Both the position numbers and the translations under genes were made by a program. DNA of 64,000 nucleotides from Candidatus Competibacteraceae bacterium (GTDB lineage Bacteria > Pseudomonadota > Gammaproteobacteria > Competibacterales > Competibacteraceae): assembly GCA_016713505.1 (NCBI GenBank), contig JADJPA010000001.1, positions 1,798,001-1,862,000 of the forward strand, given 5' to 3'. How positions within the stretch are numbered: the first letter of the stretch is position 1; every line of letters begins with the position of its first letter. This document shows, piece by piece, positions 26,183-34,733 of this stretch. The notes under the pieces were generated by a model. It made no database searches. It was not told where the DNA came from and saw nothing but the letters and a program-made list of their open reading frames with translations.

Positions 26183-27304
26183 TTACGTTTTAGGCCAGCA
26201 TGATGGGGGTCCAGCATCCGTCGGGCGCGCCGCTACCGTCTGCTGCTGTACGCCCAGCGCCCACGCCACATGTTCCCGCACCAGCTCCGACGGATGCGTC
26301 GAGCGCGCTTGCAAGGCGGCCAAGACCGCCGGTGAATGGGGCGCATTGCCCAAAGCCACGGCAATGTTGCGCAGCCAGCGTCGGTGGCCGATCCGGCGGA
26401 TGGCGCTGCCTTCGGTGCGGCGCAGAAACTCTCGCTCGTCCCACGCGAACAGCTCGCTCAATCCCGGCGCGTCCAAACCGTGCCGGGCACGGAAATCAGG
26501 CTCTGCGGTCGGCCGAGCGAAGCGATTCCACGGACACGCCAACTGGCAGTCGTCGCAACCGTAAATCCGGTTGCCGATGGCGCGGCGAAATTCCAAAGGA
26601 ATCGAACCCGGTAATTCAATGGTGTGATAGGAAATGCAGCGGCGGGCGTCCACCCGGTACGGCGCGACGATGGCGCGGGTCGGACAAATTTCCAGACACG
26701 CCGTACAGCGCCCGCAATGGGCGGTCGCGGGCTCATCCGCCGGCAATGGCAGGTCAACGTAAATCTCTCCGAGAAAGAACCAAGAGCCCGCGCGGCGGTC
26801 GAGCAGATTGCTATGCTTGCCGATCCAGCCCAAACCCGCTTTCTCGGCCAGCGCTTTTTCCAGGACCGGCGCGCTGTCGGTGAAAACTCGATGGCCGAAC
26901 GGCCCGACGGTGGCGGCAATACACCCGGCGAGGCGTTGCAGCCGCTGGCGCAACAGCTTGTGATAATCCCGCCCTAGCGCGTAGCGAGAGAGGTAACCCA
27001 ACGCGGGATCGTTGAGCACGCGCCACGGCTCGGCGGCCCCCGGCGGTAGATAATCCAGCCGCGCCGAAATGACCCGCACCGTACCCGGCACCAGCTCCGC
27101 CGGTCGGCTGCGCCTGACCCCGTGCCGCGCCATGTAGGCCATGTCGCCGTGAAATCCGGCCGCCAACCACTCCAACAGCCGCGCCTCGGGCTCGCCCAGA
27201 TCGATAGTGGCGATGCCGATCCGTTGGAATCCCAATTCCCGGCCCCATCGCTTGATGGCGACGGCCAGTTCAGCAAGTTGCGGGTCGGTTACGACAAGCG
27301 TCAC
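26183..27304 (-). CDS. queG: Epoxyqueuosine reductase
   Basis: A 373-residue QueG, the cobalamin- and iron-sulphur-dependent enzyme that reduces epoxyqueuosine to queuosine in tRNA. Two 4Fe-4S clusters are marked by CGRCTACLEICPTRA and CDDCQLACPWNRF. The N-terminal ELGFQRIGIATID and MARHG segments fit the family, and the C-terminal part has HEAT-like helices. The GTG at 27304 gives the normal N-terminus (MTLVVTDPQLAELA). A longer reading from 27376 would run through the start region of the divergent nnr gene. The promoters of queG and nnr must share the 70-bp gap. Confidence 0.92.
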   Translation of the reverse strand: MTLVVTDPQLAELAVAIKRWGRELGFQRIGIATIDLGEPEARLLEWLAAGFHGDMAYMARHGVRRSRPAELVPGTVRVISARLDYLPPGAAEPWRVLNDPALGYLSRYALGRDYHKLLRQRLQRLAGCIAATVGPFGHRVFTDSAPVLEKALAEKAGLGWIGKHSNLLDRRAGSWFFLGEIYVDLPLPADEPATAHCGRCTACLEICPTRAIVAPYRVDARRCISYHTIELPGSIPLEFRRAIGNRIYGCDDCQLACPWNRFARPTAEPDFRARHGLDAPGLSELFAWDEREFLRRTEGSAIRRIGHRRWLRNIAVALGNAPHSPAVLAALQARSTHPSELVREHVAWALGVQQQTVAARPTDAGPPSCWPKT

Positions 27305-27374
27305 GGCGGCGGCTGGATGTGGGAAAATGACCGGCGTATTGTGCCTCCAACCATCACCATTGAGGAGCTTTTCC

Positions 27375-28892
27375 ATGGGTGAGTTGCCTTACGAGCTGTA
27401 CCGGGCCGCTCAGGTGCGGGAACTCGATCGTATCGCCATCGAAGTCCGCGGCATCTCTGGCTACACCCTGATGTGGCGGGCCGGCGAGGCGGCCTTCGGC
27501 CTGCTGCGCCAGCGCTGGAACGCGCGCCGGATCGCCGTGGTTTGCGGCGGCGGCAACAACGGTGGCGATGGCTACTTGGTGGCGCGACTGGCCCACCAGC
27601 ACGGATTTGACGTCCGGGTTCTGACGCTGGCCGATCCCGAAGGGTTGCACGGCGACGCCCAGACCGCTTGGTGGAACGCCCGCTCCACCGGAGTTTCCAT
27701 CATGCCCTTCACCGCCGCCGCTCTGAACGGCGCCGATTTGCTGGTGGACGCCATTCTCGGCACCGGCCTGGAACGGGAAGTCACCGGTCCGTGGAAGGCA
27801 GCGATCCTGGCCATGAACGCCCATCCGGCCGACATCTTGGCCCTCGACATTCCGTCCGGCCTGCACGCCGACACCGGCGTCATTCTCGGCGCGGCGGTTC
27901 AGGCGGCGGCGACCATGAGCTTCATCGGGCTCAAGCAAGGCTTGTTCACCGGCCAGGGCCCCGCCTGCTGCGGCGAGATCAGTTTCAGCGACCTGGAGGT
28001 GCCATCCGATATTTACGCGGCCATCCATCCGGCCAGCTGGCGCTATACCGGTCGAGAGTTGCCGCACTATTTGCCCAACCGCTCGCGCAGCGCCCATAAA
28101 GGTCATTTCGGCCATGTACTGGTGGTCGGCGGCGATCTGGGAATGGCCGGCGCGGCGCGCATGAGCGCCGAGGCCGCCGCTCGCTGCGGCGCGGGACTGG
28201 TCAGCGTTGCCACCCGCGGCGCGCACGCCGGCTTGCAGGCGGTGGCTCGCCCGGAACTGATGTTTCATGGAATTGAAACCCCGGAGGCATTGAGCGCCTT
28301 GCTGGATCGGGCTACCGTCGTCGCCATCGGACCGGGGCTCGGTCGGGACGATTGGGGTCGGGGTTTGCTGCGCGCCGTGCTCGCCAGCGACAAACCGCTG
28401 GTGGCCGATGCCGACGCCTTGAATCTGTTGGCCGTCGAACCCAGCTTCCGCGAAAACTGGATTCTGACGCCGCATCCCGGCGAGGCCGCTCGATTGTTGA
28501 AGATGACTCCGGCCGAGGTCGAGGCCGACCGTTTCGCCGCCGTCGAGGACTTGGCGTTACGCTTTGGCGGCGTGGCTGTCCTCAAGGGCGCGGGTTCCCT
28601 GATCGCCAGCAAGGCGGATGGCGTGGTGGTGCTTTGCGCGTCTGGCAATCCCGGCATGGCCAGCGGCGGCATGGGCGACGTGCTGACCGGAGTCGTCGCC
28701 GCGCTGTTGGCGCAAGGCTTACCGCCGTTCGTGGCGGCCCGCGCCGGCGTATACCTGCACGGCCGCGCCGGCGATCTGGCGGCTCAATCCGGCGGCGAGC
28801 GCGGCTTGCTGGCGACCGATTTATTGCCCTTCCTACGGCGGTTGGTCAACCCCACCACCACCGAAAACGCCCGCATCCCATCCACGGGATGA
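27375..28892 (+). CDS. nnr: Bifunctional NAD(P)H-hydrate repair enzyme (epimerase and dehydratase)
   Basis: A 505-residue fusion that repairs hydrated NAD(P)H. The YjeF N-terminal epimerase domain (about 1-215) has VVCGGGNNGGDGYLVA and ALDIPSGLHADTG. The ADP-dependent dehydratase domain (about 230-500) has HKGHFGHVLVVGG, TPHPGEAARLL and the nucleotide site SGNPGMASGGMGDVLTG. AGGAG 7 nt before ATG 27375 fixes the start; a longer upstream reading has no support. It is followed by tsaE after 21 bp, the common nnr-tsaE order in Proteobacteria. Confidence 0.94.
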   Translation: MGELPYELYRAAQVRELDRIAIEVRGISGYTLMWRAGEAAFGLLRQRWNARRIAVVCGGGNNGGDGYLVARLAHQHGFDVRVLTLADPEGLHGDAQTAWWNARSTGVSIMPFTAAALNGADLLVDAILGTGLEREVTGPWKAAILAMNAHPADILALDIPSGLHADTGVILGAAVQAAATMSFIGLKQGLFTGQGPACCGEISFSDLEVPSDIYAAIHPASWRYTGRELPHYLPNRSRSAHKGHFGHVLVVGGDLGMAGAARMSAEAAARCGAGLVSVATRGAHAGLQAVARPELMFHGIETPEALSALLDRATVVAIGPGLGRDDWGRGLLRAVLASDKPLVADADALNLLAVEPSFRENWILTPHPGEAARLLKMTPAEVEADRFAAVEDLALRFGGVAVLKGAGSLIASKADGVVVLCASGNPGMASGGMGDVLTGVVAALLAQGLPPFVAARAGVYLHGRAGDLAAQSGGERGLLATDLLPFLRRLVNPTTTENARIPSTG

Positions 28893-28913
28893 GGTCGGGA
28901 ACACGCCATCGCC

Positions 28914-29375
28914 ATGCTGGAACGCTTTCTCGATTCCACCGCCGCCACCGAACGGCTCGGCGGACAACTGGGGCGAACGCTCCTACCCGGTTGCGTCATT
29001 TACCTACGCGGCGATCTGGGCGCGGGCAAAACCACGCTAGCGCGCGGCTTGCTACACGGACTCGGCCATCGCGGCACGGTGAAAAGCCCGACTTTCACCC
29101 TGGTGGAACCTTATGAATTGGAAGGCTGGCGGCTGTTTCACTGGGATTTGTACCGGCTTGGCGACCCCGAGGAACTGGAGTATCTGGGTTTGCGCGACCA
29201 GTTGGACGGGGAAGCGGTGTTGCTGATCGAATGGCCAGAACGCGGACAGGGCGAGCTGCCGACAGCAGATATTGCTGTGATGCTCGCGTATGCTGGCGAG
29301 GGTCGAAACTGTCGGCTGGAGGCCTGCTCGGCTCTGGGAGTCGCGATTGTGACCCAGTTGCAAGCCATGGAATAG
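28914..29375 (+). CDS. tsaE: tRNA threonylcarbamoyladenosine biosynthesis ATPase TsaE
   Basis: A 153-residue P-loop ATPase needed with TsaB, TsaC and TsaD to make t6A37 in tRNAs. Walker A is GDLGAGKTTLARG (near 36-48), followed by the family block KSPTFTLVEPYEL and the Walker B-like LLIEWPERG. Length and motif order are normal. It follows nnr closely, as in many genomes. The usual downstream amidase/mutL genes are missing, and a degraded hen1 fragment follows instead, so gene order breaks here. Confidence 0.93.
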   Translation: MLERFLDSTAATERLGGQLGRTLLPGCVIYLRGDLGAGKTTLARGLLHGLGHRGTVKSPTFTLVEPYELEGWRLFHWDLYRLGDPEELEYLGLRDQLDGEAVLLIEWPERGQGELPTADIAVMLAYAGEGRNCRLEACSALGVAIVTQLQAME

Positions 29376-29376
29376 C

Positions 29377-29574
29377 CTCAGGCTGCTCGCCCCGACCATC
29401 ACGCACCGCCCGGCGACCGAGTTGGGCTATCTGCCGCAAAAGCATCCCGCCAGGGTGCAAACCTTCGCCTTGAATTTCGGCCAGGCGCGGGTTTTTTACT
29501 CGAAAGCCAGCCCGAAACGCCGCACGGCCGCCGCGCGAATCGTTCGGAACTGGTCGACATTCGGCCGCCGTTGA
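29377..29574 (+). pseudogene. hen1: Remnant of Hen1 RNA 3'-end 2'-O-methyltransferase (N-terminus only)
   Basis: Starting in the frame of 29377, the DNA encodes about 65 residues ending at a TGA (29572-29574). The stretch THRPATELGYLPQKHPARVQ, followed by TFALNFGQARVFY, matches the start of bacterial Hen1, the methyltransferase that protects repaired RNA ends together with Pnkp. After A-S-P-K-R-R-T-A-A-A the similarity fades. No methyltransferase domain follows, and there is no start codon in the expected place. Full Hen1 proteins are several hundred residues long. This is a decayed, 3'-truncated copy; no pnkp gene is present in the window. Confidence 0.72.
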
Positions 29575-29693
29575 CCGCAGCCTTGGTTGCAATCACCCGG
29601 TTGGGTCGTCCTGGGTCTCCAGCCACAAACCTCCCGTTCGCGGGCGTCTTTGTCGTTAGCCTTCCATCCTAAGCCTTTCCAGTCGGCAGCGCC

Positions 29694-30113
29694 TCAAGCC
29701 GCTTGGCTTTTCTCCCGCTGTTCTTCCAGATGCTTGCAGTCGATGCACAATTCCGCCGTGGGCCGGGCTTCCAACCGACGCAGACCGATCTCCACGCCGC
29801 AGGCCTCGCAATAGCCGTATTCGTCGAGGTTCAGCCGCTCCAAAGCCTTGTCGATCTTATGAATCAATTTGCGCTCCCGATCCCGGGCTCGCAGATTGAT
29901 CGTGAATTCTTCTTCTTGGCTGGCGCGATCGTTGGGATCGGGCAAGTTCAAGGGCTCATCCTGCATGTTACTCACAGCCCGTCGCCCCTCCTCCATCAAT
30001 TCCTGCTTCCAAGCTGCCAATATGGTGCGAAAATGAGTTTTTTGCCGGTCATTCATATAATCCTCGCCCTCTCCCGCGAGATAGGGCGCAGATCCCGTTA
30101 ACAGTTCGGTCAT
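29694..30113 (-). CDS. dksA: RNA polymerase-binding transcription factor DksA
   Basis: A 139-residue DksA, which enters the polymerase secondary channel and potentiates ppGpp. The coiled-coil is present (MNDRQKTHFRTILAAW to the returning helix), with the key tip residues in DPNDRAS, i.e. D-x-x-D-x-A. The zinc finger is the full four-cysteine type (CEACG, then CIDC), so zinc binding is expected. An internal Met near residue 20 is an alternative start, because the first residues are poorly conserved in the family. It is transcribed alone toward the hen1 remnant. Confidence 0.93.
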   Translation of the reverse strand: MTELLTGSAPYLAGEGEDYMNDRQKTHFRTILAAWKQELMEEGRRAVSNMQDEPLNLPDPNDRASQEEEFTINLRARDRERKLIHKIDKALERLNLDEYGYCEACGVEIGLRRLEARPTAELCIDCKHLEEQREKSQAA

Positions 30114-30284
30114 CGTTATCCGCCTTCCGTCGGTTTGACACTCTAACTATTGAAATTCAGCCACAAAATATAACGCCGACGTCAAGCCGGCCGGCCGGAT
30201 GCGCCTCCAGGCGCGCATAAAACCATAGACCATTCCCAGGGAGATTTCCGGCGGCCGGAGACTTTACAACGCTCGGGCGATTTT

Positions 30285-31223
30285 TCAAACCTTATTCAAA
30301 CAAGCCCGCAAGGCGTCAGCCAACGCCCGCACCAGCTGAAAATAAGCCTCGGGGCCGCTGGGTATTGCAGCGCCCAACGGATCGAGTACGCCGGTGCGGG
30401 CGCTGCTCCCGGCGATGAGGGTCTCCACCAGGGCCGGCTGGAACTGCGGTTCGCTGAACACGCAACGCACGCCCGCGGACCGAATCCGCGCCTGAATCTC
30501 CGCCACCCGCTTGGCGCCCGGCCGCTGTTCCGGGCCGAGCGTGATCGCGCCGACCGTGTTCAGATTGTAGCGCTGCTCGAAATAACGATAAGCATCGTGA
30601 AACACGATGAACGGCTGACGCTTGATCGGCTCCAGCTCCGCCGTCAGGCGCCGGTTCAATTGATCCAGTCGGTCGGCCAGCAGCGAACCGTTGCGTTCGT
30701 AGTCGGCGCGATGTTCGGGATCGACCTCGCCCAGCACGGCGACCACCCGCCGCGCCATTGCGGCGGCATTGCCGGGGTCCAGCCAGATATGCGCATCGCG
30801 GCCGGTGCTAGCGCCATGCTCGTGATCGTGCTCAGGTTGGCGCGCTTCCCAAGCGCCGCCCGAACGCAGCGGCAGCACGGTCACGCCGGGCGCGTCCAGC
30901 AGAGCGACCGAGCGGACCTTGCCTTGCGCGTTCTGCAAGGGCTTGACCATGAAAGTTTCCAGTTCCGGCCCGATCCAGAACACGACCCGAGCATCCGCCA
31001 GGGCGCGGGCATCCGAAGGGCGCAACGCGTAGTCGTGCGGCGAAGCTCCGCCCCGCACCAGCAGCACCGGCTCGGCCACGCCTTGCATGATGCTGGCGAC
31101 CAGCGAGTGGAGCGGCTGGATGCTGGCCACCACCTCAGGTCCGGCCAGCGCCGCCAGCGGCAGCGACAACACTAGCCCCAACAGCTGGCGCGGCCATTGC
31201 CAACGGGTCGGATCACACCGCAT
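30285..31223 (-). CDS. znuA: Zinc ABC transporter substrate-binding protein
   Basis: A 312-residue periplasmic zinc-binding protein of the cluster A-I family. A signal peptide (about 1-27, ending LAALA) precedes VVASIQPLHSLVASIM, with metal-ligand His. Further ligands lie in GASPHDYALRPSDA, in FIVFHDAYRYFEQRY, and in a short histidine-rich loop EHDHEHG near residue 135. It delivers zinc to ZnuBC. It is divergent from zur-znuC-znuB, and its start is about 20-50 bp from two Zur-box-like palindromes, so zinc repression of both directions is expected. Confidence 0.93.
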   Translation of the reverse strand: MRCDPTRWQWPRQLLGLVLSLPLAALAGPEVVASIQPLHSLVASIMQGVAEPVLLVRGGASPHDYALRPSDARALADARVVFWIGPELETFMVKPLQNAQGKVRSVALLDAPGVTVLPLRSGGAWEARQPEHDHEHGASTGRDAHIWLDPGNAAAMARRVVAVLGEVDPEHRADYERNGSLLADRLDQLNRRLTAELEPIKRQPFIVFHDAYRYFEQRYNLNTVGAITLGPEQRPGAKRVAEIQARIRSAGVRCVFSEPQFQPALVETLIAGSSARTGVLDPLGAAIPSGPEAYFQLVRALADALRACLNKV

Positions 31224-31241
31224 CTCTCGTACTCGTGGTCA

Positions 31242-31256
31242 TGTTATAGAGTAACA
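31242..31256. promoter_or_regulatory. Zur-box-like palindrome 1
   Basis: TGTTATAGAGTAACA is a 15-bp near-palindrome matching the gammaproteobacterial Zur consensus TGTTATA-N-TATAACA with one mismatch. It lies in the znuA/zur divergent spacer and would cover the znuA promoter region. A second copy begins three bases later. Confidence 0.75.
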
Positions 31257-31258
31257 AT

Positions 31259-31273
31259 TGTTATAAGATAACA
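31259..31273. promoter_or_regulatory. Zur-box-like palindrome 2
   Basis: TGTTATAAGATAACA is a second 15-bp site with one mismatch to the same consensus. Its centre is 17 bp from that of the first copy and it lies about 30 bp upstream of the zur start. Two adjacent sites suggest cooperative Zur binding controlling znuA and zur-znuCB together. Confidence 0.75.
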
Positions 31274-31304
31274 TTCAAGCTCTGACTTTCAAACCGGATG
31301 GCCG

Positions 31305-31796
31305 ATGATCTCACTCAAAGATGTCAATGGTTCGCACGCCATCGATCCGCAGCACGCCCTGGAGCACGCGGCGAGCCTGTGCCAGCAGCGGGGCACCCGG
31401 TTGACCGAACTGCGGCGGCGGGTGCTGGAAATCATCTGGAGCAACCCCACGCCGGTGGGCGCTTACGCGATTCTCGATGTCTTGCGCGGCGACGGTCGCC
31501 AAGGCGCGCCGCCCACGGTTTATCGGGCGTTGGACTTCCTGCTGGAACAAGGCTTGATCCACCGGCTGGCTTCGCTGAACGTCTTCACCGGCTGCCATCG
31601 CCCGGACCATCTGCACGGCGGTCAATTCCTGATCTGCCAGGAGTGCGGTCGGGCCGACGAGCTCAGCAATCCCGCCGTCGAAGCGCTGCTGCGCGCCGAA
31701 GCCTCCGCCCGCCATTTCGAGGTGCTGGCGCAGACGGTGGAGGTCTTGGGACATTGCCCACGGTGCCAGCAGGGAGCCGCGCCCCGTGCCCGCTAA
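31305..31796 (+). CDS. zur: Zinc uptake regulator, Fur family
   Basis: A 163-residue Fur-family repressor. The N-terminal winged helix (about 20-90) includes LTELRRRVLEIIW and the recognition region GAPPTVYRALDFLLEQGLIH. The C-terminal metal and dimer domain has HRPDHLHGGQFLICQECGR and a final CPRC, giving the structural Cys4 zinc site. Linkage to znuABC and the two palindromes upstream identify it as Zur rather than Fur. Its last 11 bases overlap znuC. Confidence 0.93.
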   Translation: MISLKDVNGSHAIDPQHALEHAASLCQQRGTRLTELRRRVLEIIWSNPTPVGAYAILDVLRGDGRQGAPPTVYRALDFLLEQGLIHRLASLNVFTGCHRPDHLHGGQFLICQECGRADELSNPAVEALLRAEASARHFEVLAQTVEVLGHCPRCQQGAAPRAR

Positions 31797-32550
31797 AATC
31801 CTGCTGACGGTCGAAAACCTAAGCCTGAGCCTGCGCGGCAACCCCATCCTGCACGACGTCAATCTCCAGGTCAGCACCGGCGAGATCGTGGCCTTGATCG
31901 GCCCCAACGGCGCGGGTAAATCCACCTTGGTGCGCGCCGTTCTGGGCTTGCTGCGCCCGGACAGCGGCCGGGTCGCGCTCAAGCCGGGCCTGCGCGTCGG
32001 TTACCTGCCGCAACGCCTGACGATCGATACGACTCTGCCGTTGAGCGTGCGGCGCTTCCTCACCCTCGGTACGCCGGCCTCGCGGGCGCGGGTGTCGGAC
32101 GCCTTGACGGAAGTCGGAGCCGGACAAGTGCTGGAATCGCCGGTGCAGGCCATTTCCGGCGGTGAGCTGCAACGGGTGTTGCTGGCGCGGGCGCTGTTGC
32201 GCCAACCCGATTTGCTGGTGTTGGACGAGCCGGTTCAGGGCGTGGATTTGAACGGCCAATACGAACTTTACGAGCTGATCGGCGAGCTCCGACGACGGCG
32301 CGGCTGCGGCATCCTGATGGTGTCGCACGAGCTGCATCTGGTCATGGCCGCCACCGATCAAGTAATCTGCCTCAACCGCCACGTCTGCTGTTCCGGCCAT
32401 CCCGATCATGTGGCGCGCGATCCGGCTTTTCTCGAACTGTTCGGCAGCGACGGCGCCCGCAATCTGGCGATCTACCACCACCATCACAATCACCACCACG
32501 ATTTACACGGCGCCGTGGTGGCGCCGGCGGAGGACGGCTTTCATGGATGA
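31786..32550 (+). CDS. znuC: Zinc ABC transporter ATP-binding protein
   Basis: A 254-residue ATPase that powers zinc import through ZnuB. Walker A GPNGAGKSTL (near residue 42), Q-loop LPQRLT, signature SGGELQRVLLARALL and Walker B LLVLDEPVQG are present. The GTG start lies inside the end of zur, with GGGAG upstream. The C-terminus carries an unusual histidine-rich tail (IYHHHHNHHHDLHG) that could bind zinc on the cytoplasmic side. The stop overlaps znuB by eight bases, so zur-znuC-znuB are one coupled operon. Confidence 0.93.
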   Translation: MPAKILLTVENLSLSLRGNPILHDVNLQVSTGEIVALIGPNGAGKSTLVRAVLGLLRPDSGRVALKPGLRVGYLPQRLTIDTTLPLSVRRFLTLGTPASRARVSDALTEVGAGQVLESPVQAISGGELQRVLLARALLRQPDLLVLDEPVQGVDLNGQYELYELIGELRRRRGCGILMVSHELHLVMAATDQVICLNRHVCCSGHPDHVARDPAFLELFGSDGARNLAIYHHHHNHHHDLHGAVVAPAEDGFHG

Positions 32551-33334
32551 GTTTCTGGTTCGCGCGCTGGCGGGCGGCACCGGCGTGGCGCTGGCCGCCG
32601 GACCGCTCGGCGCCTTTATCGTCTGGCGGCGCATGGCCTATTTCGGCGATACCCTGGCCCATTCGGGTTTGCTGGGGGTCGCGCTGGGCGCGGTGCTCGG
32701 CATCAATCCGGGCCTGGGCGTGGTCCTCACCTGTCTGGTGGTGGCGCTGGTCCTGGTGCTGTTACAGCGGCGACACGCGCTGGCCACCGACACCCTGCTC
32801 GGCATCCTCGCCCACACCACGCTGTCGCTGGGGCTGGTGACGCTCGCCTTCCTGGAAACGGTGCGGATCGATCTGACCGGCTATCTGTTCGGCGATATTC
32901 TGTCGATCGGCACCACCGACCTCTATTGGATTTGGGGCGGCAATCTGCTGGCTTTGGGCGTGCTGGCGGGGCTGTGGCGACCGCTGCTGGCGGCCACCGT
33001 CCACGAAGAACTGGCGCGGGTGGAAGGGGTGTCGGTCTTTCAGGTGCGGCTGGCTTTTATGTTGCTGATCGCCATCGTCATCGCCGTGGCGATGAAAGTG
33101 GTCGGCATCCTGCTCATCACCTCGCTACTGATCATCCCGGCGGCGACGGCGCGCCGCTTCGCCCGTTCCCCGGAGAGCATGGCGGCTCTGGCCAGCCTGA
33201 TCGGCTGTCTGGCCATCGGGTTTGGGCTGTGGGCCTCATTGCGCTGGGACACCCCGGCCGGCCCTTCGGTCGTGGTGGCGGCCACCAGCTTGTTCGCGCT
33301 GGGTTCCGCCATCCCCAACCGCTGGCCGCGCTAG
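32543..33334 (+). CDS. znuB: Zinc ABC transporter permease
   Basis: A 263-residue integral membrane permease of the ABC-3 family with about seven to eight helices. Family features include PLGAFIVWRRMAYFGDTLAHSGLLG near the N-terminus, the FGDILSIGTTDLYWI loop and MKVVGILLITSLLIIPAATARR near residue 180-200. The ATG at 32543 overlaps znuC and gives the expected MDEFLVRALAGG start. It ends 15 bp from the convergent ltrA gene. Confidence 0.93.
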   Translation: MDEFLVRALAGGTGVALAAGPLGAFIVWRRMAYFGDTLAHSGLLGVALGAVLGINPGLGVVLTCLVVALVLVLLQRRHALATDTLLGILAHTTLSLGLVTLAFLETVRIDLTGYLFGDILSIGTTDLYWIWGGNLLALGVLAGLWRPLLAATVHEELARVEGVSVFQVRLAFMLLIAIVIAVAMKVVGILLITSLLIIPAATARRFARSPESMAALASLIGCLAIGFGLWASLRWDTPAGPSVVVAATSLFALGSAIPNRWPR

Positions 33335-33349
33335 CTCGCGCCGCCGCTG

Positions 33350-34594
33350 TCAGCGCGCCGCCACCGCGGCGGGCGCGGGTCCGTCGGCCGCTTGATTCGG
33401 GCAGATCAGCGTCATCATCAGCGGTGCGGCCGCCGTCACCAGCAAGGCCCACGGCAGCGGGAGGCCGGCCGCCACCGCGCCGACCGCCACCGCCAAAACG
33501 CCCAGCGCCGCCAGCAAACCACCCCAAATCCTTTGGCTATGCTCGATGACATAGGCGCGCATGAAGGCCACGCTGAACAGATAGACCAGCACCGTGGTGG
33601 CGACCGCACCGATGGCGAACAGCGGCGAAACCGCATGGGCCACCTCGGCTCCGGGCGTGAGGAGCGCCGCTTCCCGCTTGGCCTGCACCACATCGGCCAC
33701 CACTTCCAGACCCGCGCCCACGGCGGCGAGCGAGGCGAAAATCAGATAATGGCCGTAGCCGAACAGGAACGCCACCTGATGGCGGCGCTCGCGGGTCAGC
33801 ACTTCCGCCCAAGGCATGTCGAAATACAGCCACCACAACGCCAAAATCAGCGCGGTGATACTCAGCCCGAGCGGGAACAGGCCGAACGACCAACCTTGCG
33901 CTTGCAGCATGTTGGCCATCGCGTTGCTCGCTCCGAGAATGCATTCGCCCAACACGATGATGGTCAGCAAGCCGTAACGCTCGGCGATATGATGCGGGTG
34001 CCACGGCGTCCTGATCTTATGCTCGGCGATAGCCGGCACTAACAATTCGGCAACGATCAAAGGCGCCAGCAGCGCCAGCTGCCCGTTCACCGGTAAGAAC
34101 AAACGCACGATCCAAAAGGCCTGCACGATCAGGATACCGGCGGCATAGCGATAACAGGCCTCGCGATGGCCGGGATCTTCGTACCCGGCCCGCAGCCATT
34201 GCGCCGCCATCGCCAACCGCATGACCGCATAGCCGACCACGGCCACGGTATTTTTGGTGTTGTCATTGAACAAATCGGGAATACCGACCGCCAAGATCAA
34301 CGCGCCGAACATCTGCGCCATGGTGGTCAGCCGATAACGGGTGTCGTCGGTATCGTAAGCCGAAGCGAACCAGGTGTAATTCATCCACGCCCACCAAATG
34401 CCGAAAAACGCCACGGCAAAACCTATCAGACCTTGAGCGATGTGATGGGCGGTCAAGGCATGATGCAACTCACGCGCGGCGGCGGCAATCGACACCACGA
34501 ACACCAGATCGAACAACAACTCCAGTGCGGTCGCCACCCGATGCTGTTCGTGAATGTCACGTCCCTGCATGAATTTTTTCGGTCTCATCGCCAT
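33350..34594 (-). CDS. Low temperature requirement protein A (LtrA) family membrane protein
   Basis: A 414-residue protein with about ten to twelve hydrophobic helices. The N-terminal region HRVATALELLFDLVFVVSI followed by GFAVAFFGIWWAWMNYTWFAS and the central ERYGLLTIIVLGECIL are the hallmark blocks of the LtrA family. The role of the family is not known beyond a cold-growth link in Listeria. An ATG six bases further in is also usable as a start. It is divergent from the TyrR-like regulator gene and convergent with znuB. Confidence 0.85.
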   Translation of the reverse strand: MAMRPKKFMQGRDIHEQHRVATALELLFDLVFVVSIAAAARELHHALTAHHIAQGLIGFAVAFFGIWWAWMNYTWFASAYDTDDTRYRLTTMAQMFGALILAVGIPDLFNDNTKNTVAVVGYAVMRLAMAAQWLRAGYEDPGHREACYRYAAGILIVQAFWIVRLFLPVNGQLALLAPLIVAELLVPAIAEHKIRTPWHPHHIAERYGLLTIIVLGECILGASNAMANMLQAQGWSFGLFPLGLSITALILALWWLYFDMPWAEVLTRERRHQVAFLFGYGHYLIFASLAAVGAGLEVVADVVQAKREAALLTPGAEVAHAVSPLFAIGAVATTVLVYLFSVAFMRAYVIEHSQRIWGGLLAALGVLAVAVGAVAAGLPLPWALLVTAAAPLMMTLICPNQAADGPAPAAVAAR

Positions 34595-34733
34595 GAGCGC
34601 GGGTTCTCCTGTAAAGCGGTCATCGATCGGTCCGCGGATTGTAAACGCAGACGCCTGGATGCGAACTTCTCCAACTACACTAAAACCAGTTTAGAGTCCT
34701 TGCCCCGAGACACCACATCCCAAAGAGGCGAAC

